Positions 6,709 to 14,257 of a DNA stretch of 64,000 nucleotides are shown in pieces (within the stretch, counting starts at the first letter, position 1; the number at the start of each line of letters is the position of its first letter). The translations under genes were made by a program, and so were the position numbers. The stretch is from NCBI GenBank assembly GCA_028278205.1, contig JANQES010000119.1, positions 27,849 to 91,848 on the forward strand, given 5' to 3'. Origin of the DNA: Rhodothermales bacterium. GTDB taxonomy: Bacteria > Bacteroidota > Rhodothermia > Rhodothermales > Bin80. The notes under the pieces are model-generated. The model was not told where the DNA came from. It made no database searches and saw only the letters and a list, made by a program, of their open reading frames with translations.

Positions 6709-8559
6709 TTATCTAACACGGACGAACTCGGTCTCGCGCTTGAGTTGGACGTTGGCGCCGAACGAGGTGTTATAGGTTCGGTTGTGCGTCCTGGTCTGCG
6801 CGGCGATGTCGAAGTTCCCCTCAGCCACCGTCGAGCGGACGCTGTAATGGGGGGTTCCGCGATCATCTTCATAATAATCTTCTTCGTAATAGTCATCGCC
6901 GTAGTACGGTTCGTCGTACTCGTCGCCGTAGTCCTTATAGCCGCCGTAGTAGTACGGATCGTAGTCGTAATAATTGGCGCTGAAGGCGTCTTCGCCATAG
7001 TCGAGGAGCCATCCGGTATCCTCGGGCAAGAGCGACACCGGCACGTAGCCGTCGAAGTTATACGGATCGAACAGGTGGCTATAGCTCGACGGAATGGCGC
7101 GGCGGCGGCGGAGGTCGAGCACGGCTACTCGCATGCCGTGGTCCGGGCGGTAATGATCGTACAAGAACCCGCCGTAGTGCCGCGTCGAGATCAACTCGAA
7201 GCCGGCATACGTATCGCCGACGACGAACACGTCGCGGTCGAAGTGAACGCGCCCGTCACGGTAGACGGTGGCGCGGATACGCCCGACACGCTCAGGAACG
7301 TGCTCGATCTCGCCGATGTAGCGCCCGTTCTGGTAGAGTTCGAGGCGTTCGACGTAGACGTCGATCTCAGCGCGGTTGTTCGTAGCACTGCGTAATTCGT
7401 GGTAATAGTGGGTTCGCACGTCGATCTGCGACCGGCGGCGCTGGCTGCCCCAGCCGGCATCGACGTAGATGACCTGCCGGTAGCGATACCGCGGCCGCCA
7501 CCCGTGATGATGCCGGTGCACCCACGGCCAGCGAATGTCGATGTGGATGAACGGCCGGATGACGATAGGCCGGATCCGATATCTTTTATACCGGTGATAG
7601 CGCCGCTTATAGTGTCTCCGGTAATACCGGTTGTCCCGTTCATAGCGCCGGGTCCAGCGATCACGTTCGACGTAGCGCACCTTGCGGCGGCGGCTGAAAT
7701 CGTTGCGCCGCCGGACGTCGTCGCGGCGTCGGACGTCGTTGCGCCGCGTGTTGGCCCGGTTGCCGCGCTGCCGGACCTCATCGCGTCCGCGCTGGACCGT
7801 GCGCCCGCGTTCCTGGCGGCTCGTGCCGCGCGATGACTGGGCGCGTGTGTCGTTGCGGGTGGCGCGTCCTCGGGTTACGGTGCCTTTGCCGGTGCGCGTG
7901 CTTCTATCCGCGCGCGTGCCCCTGGTTTGCGTCCTCGTATCCCGGCTGCTGCGGGTGCTGCTGCGGCTCTGGCTGCTGCGGCCCCGTTCGACGCGGTCCT
8001 GCTGCTGTCCGGACCGTGCTTTAGACGTGCCCCGTTCGTTGATAGGCTGGCGTTTGCGGGTCTGGGTTTCGGTGCTGCGGCTTCTGCTGCTCTGGCGGGA
8101 GCGGTCCTCAATGCGTTTGCGTGGCGGCGTCGTGCTGCGCTTGCGCGGCGAGGTCTGCGTGGATCGTTGACGGGTTTCGGCGCGCTGCCGCGTAGCCTGC
8201 GGCGCGCGTTTGCGCGTCTCGGTGCGCTGCCGCGAGGTCTTGGCCGACCGTTCGCGCGTCTCGGCCCGCCGCGACGACGTCTGCGCCGAGCGAGACTTCG
8301 AACGCGGCGTGCTCTGGCTTCGGGCCGTCTGTCTACTGCGCGAAGGGCGCTCTACCCGAGCGCTTTGCTTCGATCGACTGCGCGTTGGAGCCTTCTTCGT
8401 GGCCTTTTTGCCTCGTTCAACACGTGTGTTGCTCTGGCGCCCCGTTCGGGCACGCTCGCGCGACTGCGCTGCCGCATCTGGCGCCATCATCAAAACACTG
8501 AACAGCAAAAGAACGAGAGGAATCCAGCGCCTCAAGGTCACTGCTGTACTGATACGCAT
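6709..8559 (-). CDS. exported Arg/Ser/Thr-rich protein with acidic Tyr-rich tail
   Basis: A 616-residue protein with a clear signal peptide (WIPLVLLLFSVLMMAPDAAAQ, cleavage near 32). Residues about 33-290 are a very basic low-complexity region made of Arg, Ser, Thr, Gln and Lys in short repeats (RQRAETRQRS, RSRQTARSQS). About 290-350 is an Arg/Tyr/His-rich stretch. About 360-520 looks folded, with alternating beta strands (AEIDVYVERLELYQNGRYIGEIEHV). A strongly acidic Tyr/Asp tail follows (DYDPYYYGGYKDYGDEYDE) before a short normal end. The opposite charges at the two ends suggest self-association or binding to envelope polysaccharide or nucleic acid. I do not recognise a family for the whole; the function is unknown. 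Confidence 0.75.
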   Translation of the reverse strand: MRISTAVTLRRWIPLVLLLFSVLMMAPDAAAQSRERARTGRQSNTRVERGKKATKKAPTRSRSKQSARVERPSRSRQTARSQSTPRSKSRSAQTSSRRAETRERSAKTSRQRTETRKRAPQATRQRAETRQRSTQTSPRKRSTTPPRKRIEDRSRQSSRSRSTETQTRKRQPINERGTSKARSGQQQDRVERGRSSQSRSSTRSSRDTRTQTRGTRADRSTRTGKGTVTRGRATRNDTRAQSSRGTSRQERGRTVQRGRDEVRQRGNRANTRRNDVRRRDDVRRRNDFSRRRKVRYVERDRWTRRYERDNRYYRRHYKRRYHRYKRYRIRPIVIRPFIHIDIRWPWVHRHHHGWRPRYRYRQVIYVDAGWGSQRRRSQIDVRTHYYHELRSATNNRAEIDVYVERLELYQNGRYIGEIEHVPERVGRIRATVYRDGRVHFDRDVFVVGDTYAGFELISTRHYGGFLYDHYRPDHGMRVAVLDLRRRRAIPSSYSHLFDPYNFDGYVPVSLLPEDTGWLLDYGEDAFSANYYDYDPYYYGGYKDYGDEYDEPYYGDDYYEEDYYEDDRGTPHYSVRSTVAEGNFDIAAQTRTHNRTYNTSFGANVQLKRETEFVRVR

Positions 8560-8735
8560 GGTTACACCTGTGGATTGGTTGGTACTGCTGGCGCCTGTAA
8601 AGCTCCAAAGCTCGCTACCGTGAAATGCATAGAAAGACGTGCCAAGCCGCGCGCCCGCTGCCCAAACCGCCCCTGAGACGCTCCATGACGGGAAAAGCCG
8701 GAAAAATACCGCCGATGCCTTCTTCTGAAATGTCT

Positions 8736-8815
8736 ATTTTAGTGTACGATGGTATAGTGTTTTAGTGCTCTTTCAACCCACTAAAACACTAAAAAACTAT
8801 AACACCAAAACACCC
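8736..8815. repeat. octamer word repeat, GTGTTATG family, inverted
   Basis: Words of the TAGTGTTTTAGTG type up to 8767 face ACTAAAACACTAAAAAACTATAACACC to 8812 around CTCTTTCAACC. The centre (TAGTGCTCTTTCA) matches that of the copy at 3182-3303. It lies just downstream of the DUF2231 gene. The remaining spacer from 8560 to 8735 shows no other feature I can support. Confidence 0.8.
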
Positions 8816-9286
8816 TCACGCCGCCACGCCCCAGACCATCGTGCCGCCGATGTGGGCCGTCCAGGCGATGAGCAGGGCGGCAGCCAGCGCTGCCAACGCC
8901 AGGAGGATGCGCGCCGCCAGCGGATCGTTCGGTTTGCGTTCGAGCGTGATGCGTCGCTCTCGCCAGAAAGACAGCCCGGCCAGCGCCGCAAGCACCGCCC
9001 CCGTCACAAGAAGCGCGTAGAAGGCCGTGTCTTCGTGCATGTCCACCAACTCTTCGACGATAGGCGTGCCCTCGGTGTGCTCTTCGATGGCCTCTCCGGT
9101 TTTGTAGGCGAAGATGCCCCCGGCCAGGCCCAAGCTAAAGAGCAACAGCGCGCAGCGCCGCCAGAACGCGGTGCCTCGAAAGACCCAGACGACCGTCGCC
9201 AGCGCCGCCACCAGGATCAGCGCTATCGGAAAATGCACTGCCAGCGGGTGCAGCACGGGGATTTCGTATTGGAAGACGGTTTCCAT
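8816..9286 (-). CDS. DUF2231-type membrane protein
   Basis: A 156-residue integral membrane protein with about four hydrophobic segments (near 18-36, 44-60, 88-106 and 128-150). The N-terminal IPVLHPLAVHFPIALILVAAL is the LHPxxVHFPIAL signature of DUF2231 proteins. Two His in that motif and a second HIGG near the end are conserved in relatives, consistent with heme or metal binding, which is suspected but not shown for the family. Often found near cytochromes; here it stands alone, divergent from sppA. Confidence 0.82.
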   Translation of the reverse strand: METVFQYEIPVLHPLAVHFPIALILVAALATVVWVFRGTAFWRRCALLLFSLGLAGGIFAYKTGEAIEEHTEGTPIVEELVDMHEDTAFYALLVTGAVLAALAGLSFWRERRITLERKPNDPLAARILLALAALAAALLIAWTAHIGGTMVWGVAA

Positions 9287-9303
9287 AGGTGAATATTTTT
9301 ATT

Positions 9304-9362
9304 GCGTATTTCGTACTGCGTAGGGCTGCTCTTAACAACGCAGTACGGAATACGCAGTACGC
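9304..9362. repeat. heptamer word repeat, GCGTATT/TCGTACT family, inverted
   Basis: GCGTATT-TCGTACT-GCGTAGG at 9304-9324 faces CGCAGTACGGAATACGCAGT-type words at 9339-9362. A second copy of this family is at 63775-63832. It lies in the divergent spacer between the DUF2231 gene and sppA. Confidence 0.8.
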
Positions 9363-9430
9363 GGCTTGCAACTTAGCACACGGCCCTGCTTCGTGCAACC
9401 ACACCGCCGTTGGCGCGTTGCTGTTTTTTA

Positions 9431-9590
9431 GAAGCTGTTTGGTAAGTATTCTGGGGCTGCGCACGGTCCTTTTCGGCCCCACGATGCCCGCTTTATCGAT
9501 CCGTAGCGCTGCTACGCATCTCAAAAGTCGTTCATCGTGGAACCAAAAAGTCCTCGTGCTCGCCTGCCAGCCTACTTACCAAACAGCTTC
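9431..9590. mobile_element. MITE-like near-palindromic element
   Basis: The ends GAAGCTGTTTGGTAAGTA (9431-9448) and TACTTACCAAACAGCTTC (9573-9590) are perfect 18-base inverted repeats. A TTA directly flanks each end (9428-9430 and 9591-9593), as expected for a short target duplication. The interior is also nearly palindromic: CCACGATG...CATCGTGG, and at the centre CGTAGC-GCT-GCTACG. There is no coding capacity. This is the form of a miniature inverted-repeat transposable element; an IS5-like origin is only a guess from the TTA. It ends 33 bases before the sppA start, so it occupies the sppA leader or promoter. Confidence 0.6.
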
Positions 9591-9623
9591 TTACCCTTTA
9601 TCCTCGATTATCCAACGTCTCCC

Positions 9624-11414
9624 ATGCGATTCTTTTCAACCCTTGTAGCCAGTGTCCTGGGCTCGTTGATTGCCCTGGGCTTTGTGATCTTTCTCGGATT
9701 CCTGTTCCTGGCCGCCCTCGTGGCCTCGTCTGATACCGTGCCCGTGGTATCATCCGGCTCGGTGCTGACAATCGACCTCGCCGGGCCCATCCCCGAACTG
9801 GTCTCGCACGACAGCTTCAACCAGACCTTTGCCGGAGAGGCCGAATTCGACCTCTACGACCTCAAACGCGCCCTCCAAAAAGCCGCTGCCGATGACCGCA
9901 TCGACGCCGTGTGGCTCCAACTGCGCGGCGTCCAGGCCAGTTGGGCCACGCTGCAAGAGGTCCGCGAGGCCTTGATTGCCTTCAAAGACAGCGGCAAACC
10001 GCTGATGGCCTCCAGCGGCGAGTATATGATGAGCGAAGGCGATTACTTCCTCGCCAGCGTCGCCGACAGCGTCTTTGCCTCGCCGGAAGCCTTTTTCGAG
10101 TTTAACGGCTTCTACCTGGAGGTGATGTATTTCACAGGCTTGCTCGAAAAGCTGGATGTCGAGCCGGAGATCATCCGGGCCGGCAAGTACAAGGCTGCCG
10201 TCGAGCCGTTTTTGCGGAAGGATCTCTCTGAAGAAAATGAAGCCCAACTCGCGGCCTTGCTCGAATCGCACAACAACGTCTTCCTCGAAGCCATCGCCGA
10301 GAGCCGGGGGCGGCCGGCTACCGACGTGCAACGCCTGACCGAAGATCCGGCGTTCCTGACCGCCGCCGAAGCCCATCGGGCCGGCCTGCTCGACGGCCTG
10401 CTCTATGACGATGAGGTGGAAGCCCGCTTCAAAGAACGCCTCGGCCTCGACGCCGACAAAAGCCTCAAACGCGTCAACATCGACGCGTACGTCAACGTCT
10501 CGGATTCCGAGGCCGGGCTGCCTACCGGCAACGAAGGCCAGATCGCCGTTGTCTATGCCGTGGGGACGATCCTGAGTGGCGAGAGCGGCGCCGGCAGCGG
10601 CGGCGTCGGCTCGACGACGTTTAATAAGGCGATGCGAGAGGCGCGCAAGAACCGGCGTATCAAAGCCGTCGTGCTGCGGATCAACTCGCCCGGCGGCTCG
10701 GCCTCGGCTTCGGATGCGATGTGGCGCGAGATCGATTTGACCGCTAAAGAAAAACCCGTCATCGTCTCGATGGGCGACCTGGCGGCTTCGGGCGGCTACT
10801 GGATCGCCACCGCCGCCGACACCATCGTCGCCGATCCGCAGACGCTCACCGGCTCCATCGGCGTCTTCGGCCTGCTCTTCAACATCGGCGGCGCGCTCGA
10901 CGCGAAGCTCGGCATCACCACGGACAACGTCCACACCAGCGCCTATGCCGATATGTTTTCGGGAATGCGCCCGCTCTCGCCGGGAGAACGCGCCCTGCTT
11001 CAACAGGCCATCAGCGCCACCTACCAGCAATTCCTGCAAAAAGTGGCCGACAGCCGGGGGCTCGACGTAGCCGCCGTCGATGAGATCGGGCAGGGGCGCG
11101 TCTGGAGCGGCAAGCAAGCCCTCGACCTCGGCCTCGTAGACATCCTCGGCGACCTCGACACGGCCATCCGCATCGCCGCTGAAAAGGCGGGCCTCGAAGA
11201 GGGCACCTACCGCACACGCCTGCTGCCCCGGCCCCGCACGTTCATGGAAGAACTGACTGGCACGCTCTCGGCGCAAGGCGCGCAAGCCTGGCACCACCTC
11301 CGCGCCACCCCCGCCGAACGCGCGCTGGTACGCCAGGCCCGCCTGCTCGACCAACTCGCCGCCATGCACGGCACGGTGCAGGCACGAATGCCGATGGAGA
11401 TTACGATTCGGTAG
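9624..11414 (+). CDS. sppA: signal peptide peptidase SppA, 67K (protease IV) type
   Basis: A 596-residue inner-membrane protease, counted from the ATG at 9624, which directly precedes a strong membrane anchor (9-35). It has the tandem two-domain form of the long SppA type. The general-base Lys is in AGKYKAAVEPF (about K190), and the nucleophile Ser in MGDLAASGGYWIATAAD of the second domain, followed by TGSIGVFG. It degrades cleaved signal peptides in the membrane. An in-frame ATG at 9537 lies inside the palindromic element upstream and is unlikely to be the start. No clear ribosome site is seen, which is common in this phylum. Confidence 0.94.
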   Translation: MRFFSTLVASVLGSLIALGFVIFLGFLFLAALVASSDTVPVVSSGSVLTIDLAGPIPELVSHDSFNQTFAGEAEFDLYDLKRALQKAAADDRIDAVWLQLRGVQASWATLQEVREALIAFKDSGKPLMASSGEYMMSEGDYFLASVADSVFASPEAFFEFNGFYLEVMYFTGLLEKLDVEPEIIRAGKYKAAVEPFLRKDLSEENEAQLAALLESHNNVFLEAIAESRGRPATDVQRLTEDPAFLTAAEAHRAGLLDGLLYDDEVEARFKERLGLDADKSLKRVNIDAYVNVSDSEAGLPTGNEGQIAVVYAVGTILSGESGAGSGGVGSTTFNKAMREARKNRRIKAVVLRINSPGGSASASDAMWREIDLTAKEKPVIVSMGDLAASGGYWIATAADTIVADPQTLTGSIGVFGLLFNIGGALDAKLGITTDNVHTSAYADMFSGMRPLSPGERALLQQAISATYQQFLQKVADSRGLDVAAVDEIGQGRVWSGKQALDLGLVDILGDLDTAIRIAAEKAGLEEGTYRTRLLPRPRTFMEELTGTLSAQGAQAWHHLRATPAERALVRQARLLDQLAAMHGTVQARMPMEITIR

Positions 11415-11481
11415 CCGAGAGGGAGAAAGGGGGAGAGGGAGAAAGGGGGAGAGGGAGAAAGGGGGAGAGGGAGAAAGGGGG
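11415..11481. repeat. 16-base tandem repeat, AGAGGGAGAAAGGGGG x4
   Basis: Four near-perfect copies of the 16-base unit AGAGGGAGAAAGGGGG follow the sppA stop directly. The same purine-rich words, in inverted arrangement, occur at 34990-35136 and 52318-52405. This copy has only the direct half. Confidence 0.85.
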
Positions 11482-11504
11482 ATGAAAAAGATTATTCCCC
11501 CTCT

Positions 11505-11690
11505 CTACTTTAAAAAAACGCCTTCTTCGACGGATGTAGGCGTGCCGTCGTCCTCGCCGTCGGTGTCTTCCGCGTCATCGACAAGCGAGGCGCCGGCGAG
11601 GCTGAAGGTTGCGCCTCCTGCTATCGTGATCGTGGTTTCCTGGACAAGCCCTACGCCGGGAACGAAGGCAAATCTATAATTAATAGGCAT
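11505..11690 (-). pseudogene. possible C-terminal remnant of a minus-strand gene
   Basis: A 61-codon minus frame containing FAFVPGVGLVQETTITIAGG. The pattern (Y/F)APGVGLV near a C-terminus is common in Bacteroidota envelope lipoproteins, so this may be the surviving end of such a gene. An in-frame stop lies just upstream of the ATG, and there is no ribosome site. The remaining 11691-11823 holds only the ribosome site of the next gene. Confidence 0.25.
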
Positions 11691-11823
11691 GATACCCGGC
11701 CCATACCCAACCGTTCAAGGCATCTTTTCGTCAAAACCTCGTTCCATTTGATATTCCCATAAAAACGTTACTTTAAGCACATGTGCCCGGTATGCTCATC
11801 AGCGATGTAAGGAGGTTCCGGTA

Positions 11824-14028
11824 ATGAAAAATGCGATTCACATGCCCAGACGGGTCCCGTTTTTCGGCGCGCTGATGCTGTGCCTGTGCCTGACTGCGCC
11901 CGCCTTCGGCCAGCTTACGCTCGATGCTTTTTCGCCCGCCCACGGCGAGACGAACGTGGGCCTCGAAGCCACCCTCACGCTGACTTTCAGCGCGGCGCTC
12001 GACACGTCGGGCACCTTCTCGATCAGCGACGACTTTTTTCTCGGCTTCGAAGTCGTGCCCGATCCGGGTGAACCCCGCAATATCGCCCTCAGCGCCGACC
12101 GGCGCACCGTAACCATCGGCCTTGACTTGCAAGCCGAGACGCAATACTGGGTCTTCCTCAGCGGCGCTACGAGTGCCACGGGCGAGGTGCTCGACCGGCC
12201 CTATGGCTTCACGTTCACCACCGGCAGCCGCCTGCCCACGGCCTCGGTCTCCGGCACGGCGCGCTTCGACGGAGGCGATCCGACCGGCGCGCTCGTGGGG
12301 CTTTTCTCTGAATCCTTCTTCAACGATCTCTTTGACGACGACGATGACGCCGGCTCGATTGGCGGAGGAGGCGGTGAGGGCGACGGCGATGGCGATGGCG
12401 ACGGCGGCAAAAACCACGACGCCAGCGACAACCACGACGACGGCGCCTTCGCCGCGATCACCATCGTCACGGACGACGCCGGGGCCTTTACGATTGACTT
12501 TGTGCCACCGGGCCGCTACATCATGCTCGCCCTCAAAGACACCAACCAGGACGGCGACCCGACCCTGGGCGAAGCCGGCGAAGGCTTCGGCGCGCACGAT
12601 GACGACGGCAACCGCGCGCCGGACGTGATCGAGGTGCAAGAGACGGCCCTCGACGGCTTCGACGTTGAACTCCAACCGCTGACGCTCTCTACCGCCCGCG
12701 ATAACTTCGACGATGCGCAAGCCCTGGCCGGCGGCGCCGCGCTGACCACCGCTTTTGCCGGCGAACTCACAGCCGAGGGCGAAGCGGGCGCCTGGGCCTA
12801 TTTCTTTTATGATGAAACCACCCGCGACACGCTCGGCGTCGTGACGTTCTTCAACCTGCTGGGTGTTGTCACCCCCTCGGCCTTCGGAGACACTACCGAC
12901 ACCTGCGCCCCCATCCTGTGCGACCTCACCCTGCCGCTGCCGGAAGACTGGATCGATAGCGACGAGGCCATCGGGATCGTAGAAGATCTCGGCGGGGCTG
13001 CCTATCGCGCTCGCTATCCGGAGGCCGAAGTCAACGCCTTCCTGTCGAACACGGAGCTGTCCTTCGCCGGCGCAGCGCTCGCCCGGCACGGCCTGCCCGA
13101 GGCGCAGCGCCTTCACCAATCCCTCCTCGCCAAAACAGCCTCGCTGCCTCCGGAGCCCCGCTGGTTGATCACCTACCAGATGGAGGGGACGTTCGAAATA
13201 TTGATCGCCCTGCTCGATGCGCAGACGGGCGAGGTGGTGCAAGTCGTCGGCCAGCCGGCCTCGGCCCTCGATAACGTCGGCGGCGCCGACGAGGCCGCGC
13301 TGGCCTGGCAAAGCGACGCCCACCTCGTCAGTGTGCTCACCATCGAACCGCTCGACCCCGACGGCCAATCGACGCTGTGGAGCTATGTTTATTATTCGCC
13401 GGCGGCGGGCACGGCGCGCTCGGTGTTCGTCTCGTCCGGCACCATCCTCGAACAGGCAGACATCGACGAAAGCAGGCTGCCTTCGCTCGACCCGCTGCCG
13501 GAAAACTGGATCGATAGTAGTGTGGCCGCCGCCGAAGCGGAAGCGCAAAGCAACGATTTCCGCAATCAACATCCCGACGCAGAGGTCTTTGCCCAGCTCT
13601 CACGCGGGTTTCGCTCCGGCGATCCGGACCGCCCGGTCTGGCGCTTCACCTACGTCTCGGTGCAAGACTTCGCCTTCCTCGAACTCGACGTCGATGCCGG
13701 CACCGGGCAGGTGATCGTCAGCGCGGAGGATGCCGCCGAAGTGCCACGCGCCATCGTGCTGCATCAGAACTATCCCAATCCCTTCAACCCGGAGACGACG
13801 CTCACCTACGAAGTACACCGGGCCGGCGAGGTCGACCTGACCATTTACAACGTCCTCGGCCAGACCGTCCGCGCGCTCGTCGACGGCGCCTTCCAGCCCC
13901 CCGGCACCTACCGCGTCACCTGGAACGGCCTGGACGACGCGGGCCGCCCGGCAGCCAGCGGCCTCTATTTTTACGAGATCCGCCTCGGCAACACCGTCGC
14001 GACGAAGGTGATGACGTTGCTGCGGTAG
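11824..14028 (+). CDS. T9SS-sorted surface protein with Big_5-like and PepSY-like modules
   Basis: A 734-residue secreted protein with an AAGGAGGT ribosome site 7 bases before the start. Signal peptide 1-30; Ig-like Big_5 domain about 33-138 (FSPAHGETNVGLEATLTLTFSAALD); an Asp/Gly-rich flexible linker (about 165-205); a carboxypeptidase-like fold with DTNQDGDPTLGEAGE and DDDGNRAPD, which look like calcium loops. Two related modules follow, each starting LPEDWIDS / LPENWIDS with YPEAEV or HPDAEV inside and ending LDAQTGEVV or VDAGTGQVI, as in PepSY domains. The end (HQNYPNPFNPETTLTYEV...KVMTLLR) is a type A T9SS sorting domain, which directs export through the outer membrane and surface attachment. 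Confidence 0.88.
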   Translation: MKNAIHMPRRVPFFGALMLCLCLTAPAFGQLTLDAFSPAHGETNVGLEATLTLTFSAALDTSGTFSISDDFFLGFEVVPDPGEPRNIALSADRRTVTIGLDLQAETQYWVFLSGATSATGEVLDRPYGFTFTTGSRLPTASVSGTARFDGGDPTGALVGLFSESFFNDLFDDDDDAGSIGGGGGEGDGDGDGDGGKNHDASDNHDDGAFAAITIVTDDAGAFTIDFVPPGRYIMLALKDTNQDGDPTLGEAGEGFGAHDDDGNRAPDVIEVQETALDGFDVELQPLTLSTARDNFDDAQALAGGAALTTAFAGELTAEGEAGAWAYFFYDETTRDTLGVVTFFNLLGVVTPSAFGDTTDTCAPILCDLTLPLPEDWIDSDEAIGIVEDLGGAAYRARYPEAEVNAFLSNTELSFAGAALARHGLPEAQRLHQSLLAKTASLPPEPRWLITYQMEGTFEILIALLDAQTGEVVQVVGQPASALDNVGGADEAALAWQSDAHLVSVLTIEPLDPDGQSTLWSYVYYSPAAGTARSVFVSSGTILEQADIDESRLPSLDPLPENWIDSSVAAAEAEAQSNDFRNQHPDAEVFAQLSRGFRSGDPDRPVWRFTYVSVQDFAFLELDVDAGTGQVIVSAEDAAEVPRAIVLHQNYPNPFNPETTLTYEVHRAGEVDLTIYNVLGQTVRALVDGAFQPPGTYRVTWNGLDDAGRPAASGLYFYEIRLGNTVATKVMTLLR

Positions 14029-14037
14029 GATGAGAAC

Positions 14038-14073
14038 GTGTCTACAAACAGGACGCCCCTACGGGGCTTCTTC
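14038..14073. repeat. partial CCCGTAGGGG repeat
   Basis: ACAAACAGGACGCCCCTACGGGGCTTC is a single short member of the word family that fills 50128-50350 and 57601-57775. Confidence 0.6.
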
Positions 14074-14135
14074 GAAAATCCAGTTTACAGATGCGCTTTG
14101 AGGATTAACCACGAACAGGTAGGACGGCCATTCCC

Positions 14136-14172
14136 AAACGCCGCAGCCCGACTTCTGGCTGCGGCGTTTTTT
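14136..14172 (+). terminator. rho-independent terminator after the T9SS protein gene
   Basis: Perfect 13-base arms AAACGCCGCAGCC (14136-14148) and GGCTGCGGCGTTT (14157-14169), 8-base loop, then a T run. It lies 108 bases after the stop of the T9SS-sorted protein gene and before the kinase gene, so the two are separate transcripts. Confidence 0.88.
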
Positions 14173-14257
14173 CGTTACATCTGAAGATGAGCCTCCGGCC
14201 ACAGAAAATCTGTAATGAGAGCACGGGAGCACTACTGGATTTGCTGAAAAGACCCCC

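Noticed and set aside
9431..9590. Integron attC site or phage attachment site
   Set aside because: There is no integrase, no gene cassette order and no GTTRRRY-type core; a MITE explains the ends and TTA flanks better.
11773..13572. Open minus frame of 599 codons antisense to the T9SS-sorted protein
   Set aside because: Its product has no domain pattern and is the usual shadow of a GC-rich gene; the plus strand has a signal peptide, ribosome site and sorting domain. The same holds for long antisense frames at 9750-11369, 21099-23075, 27192-28979 and 40356-41834.
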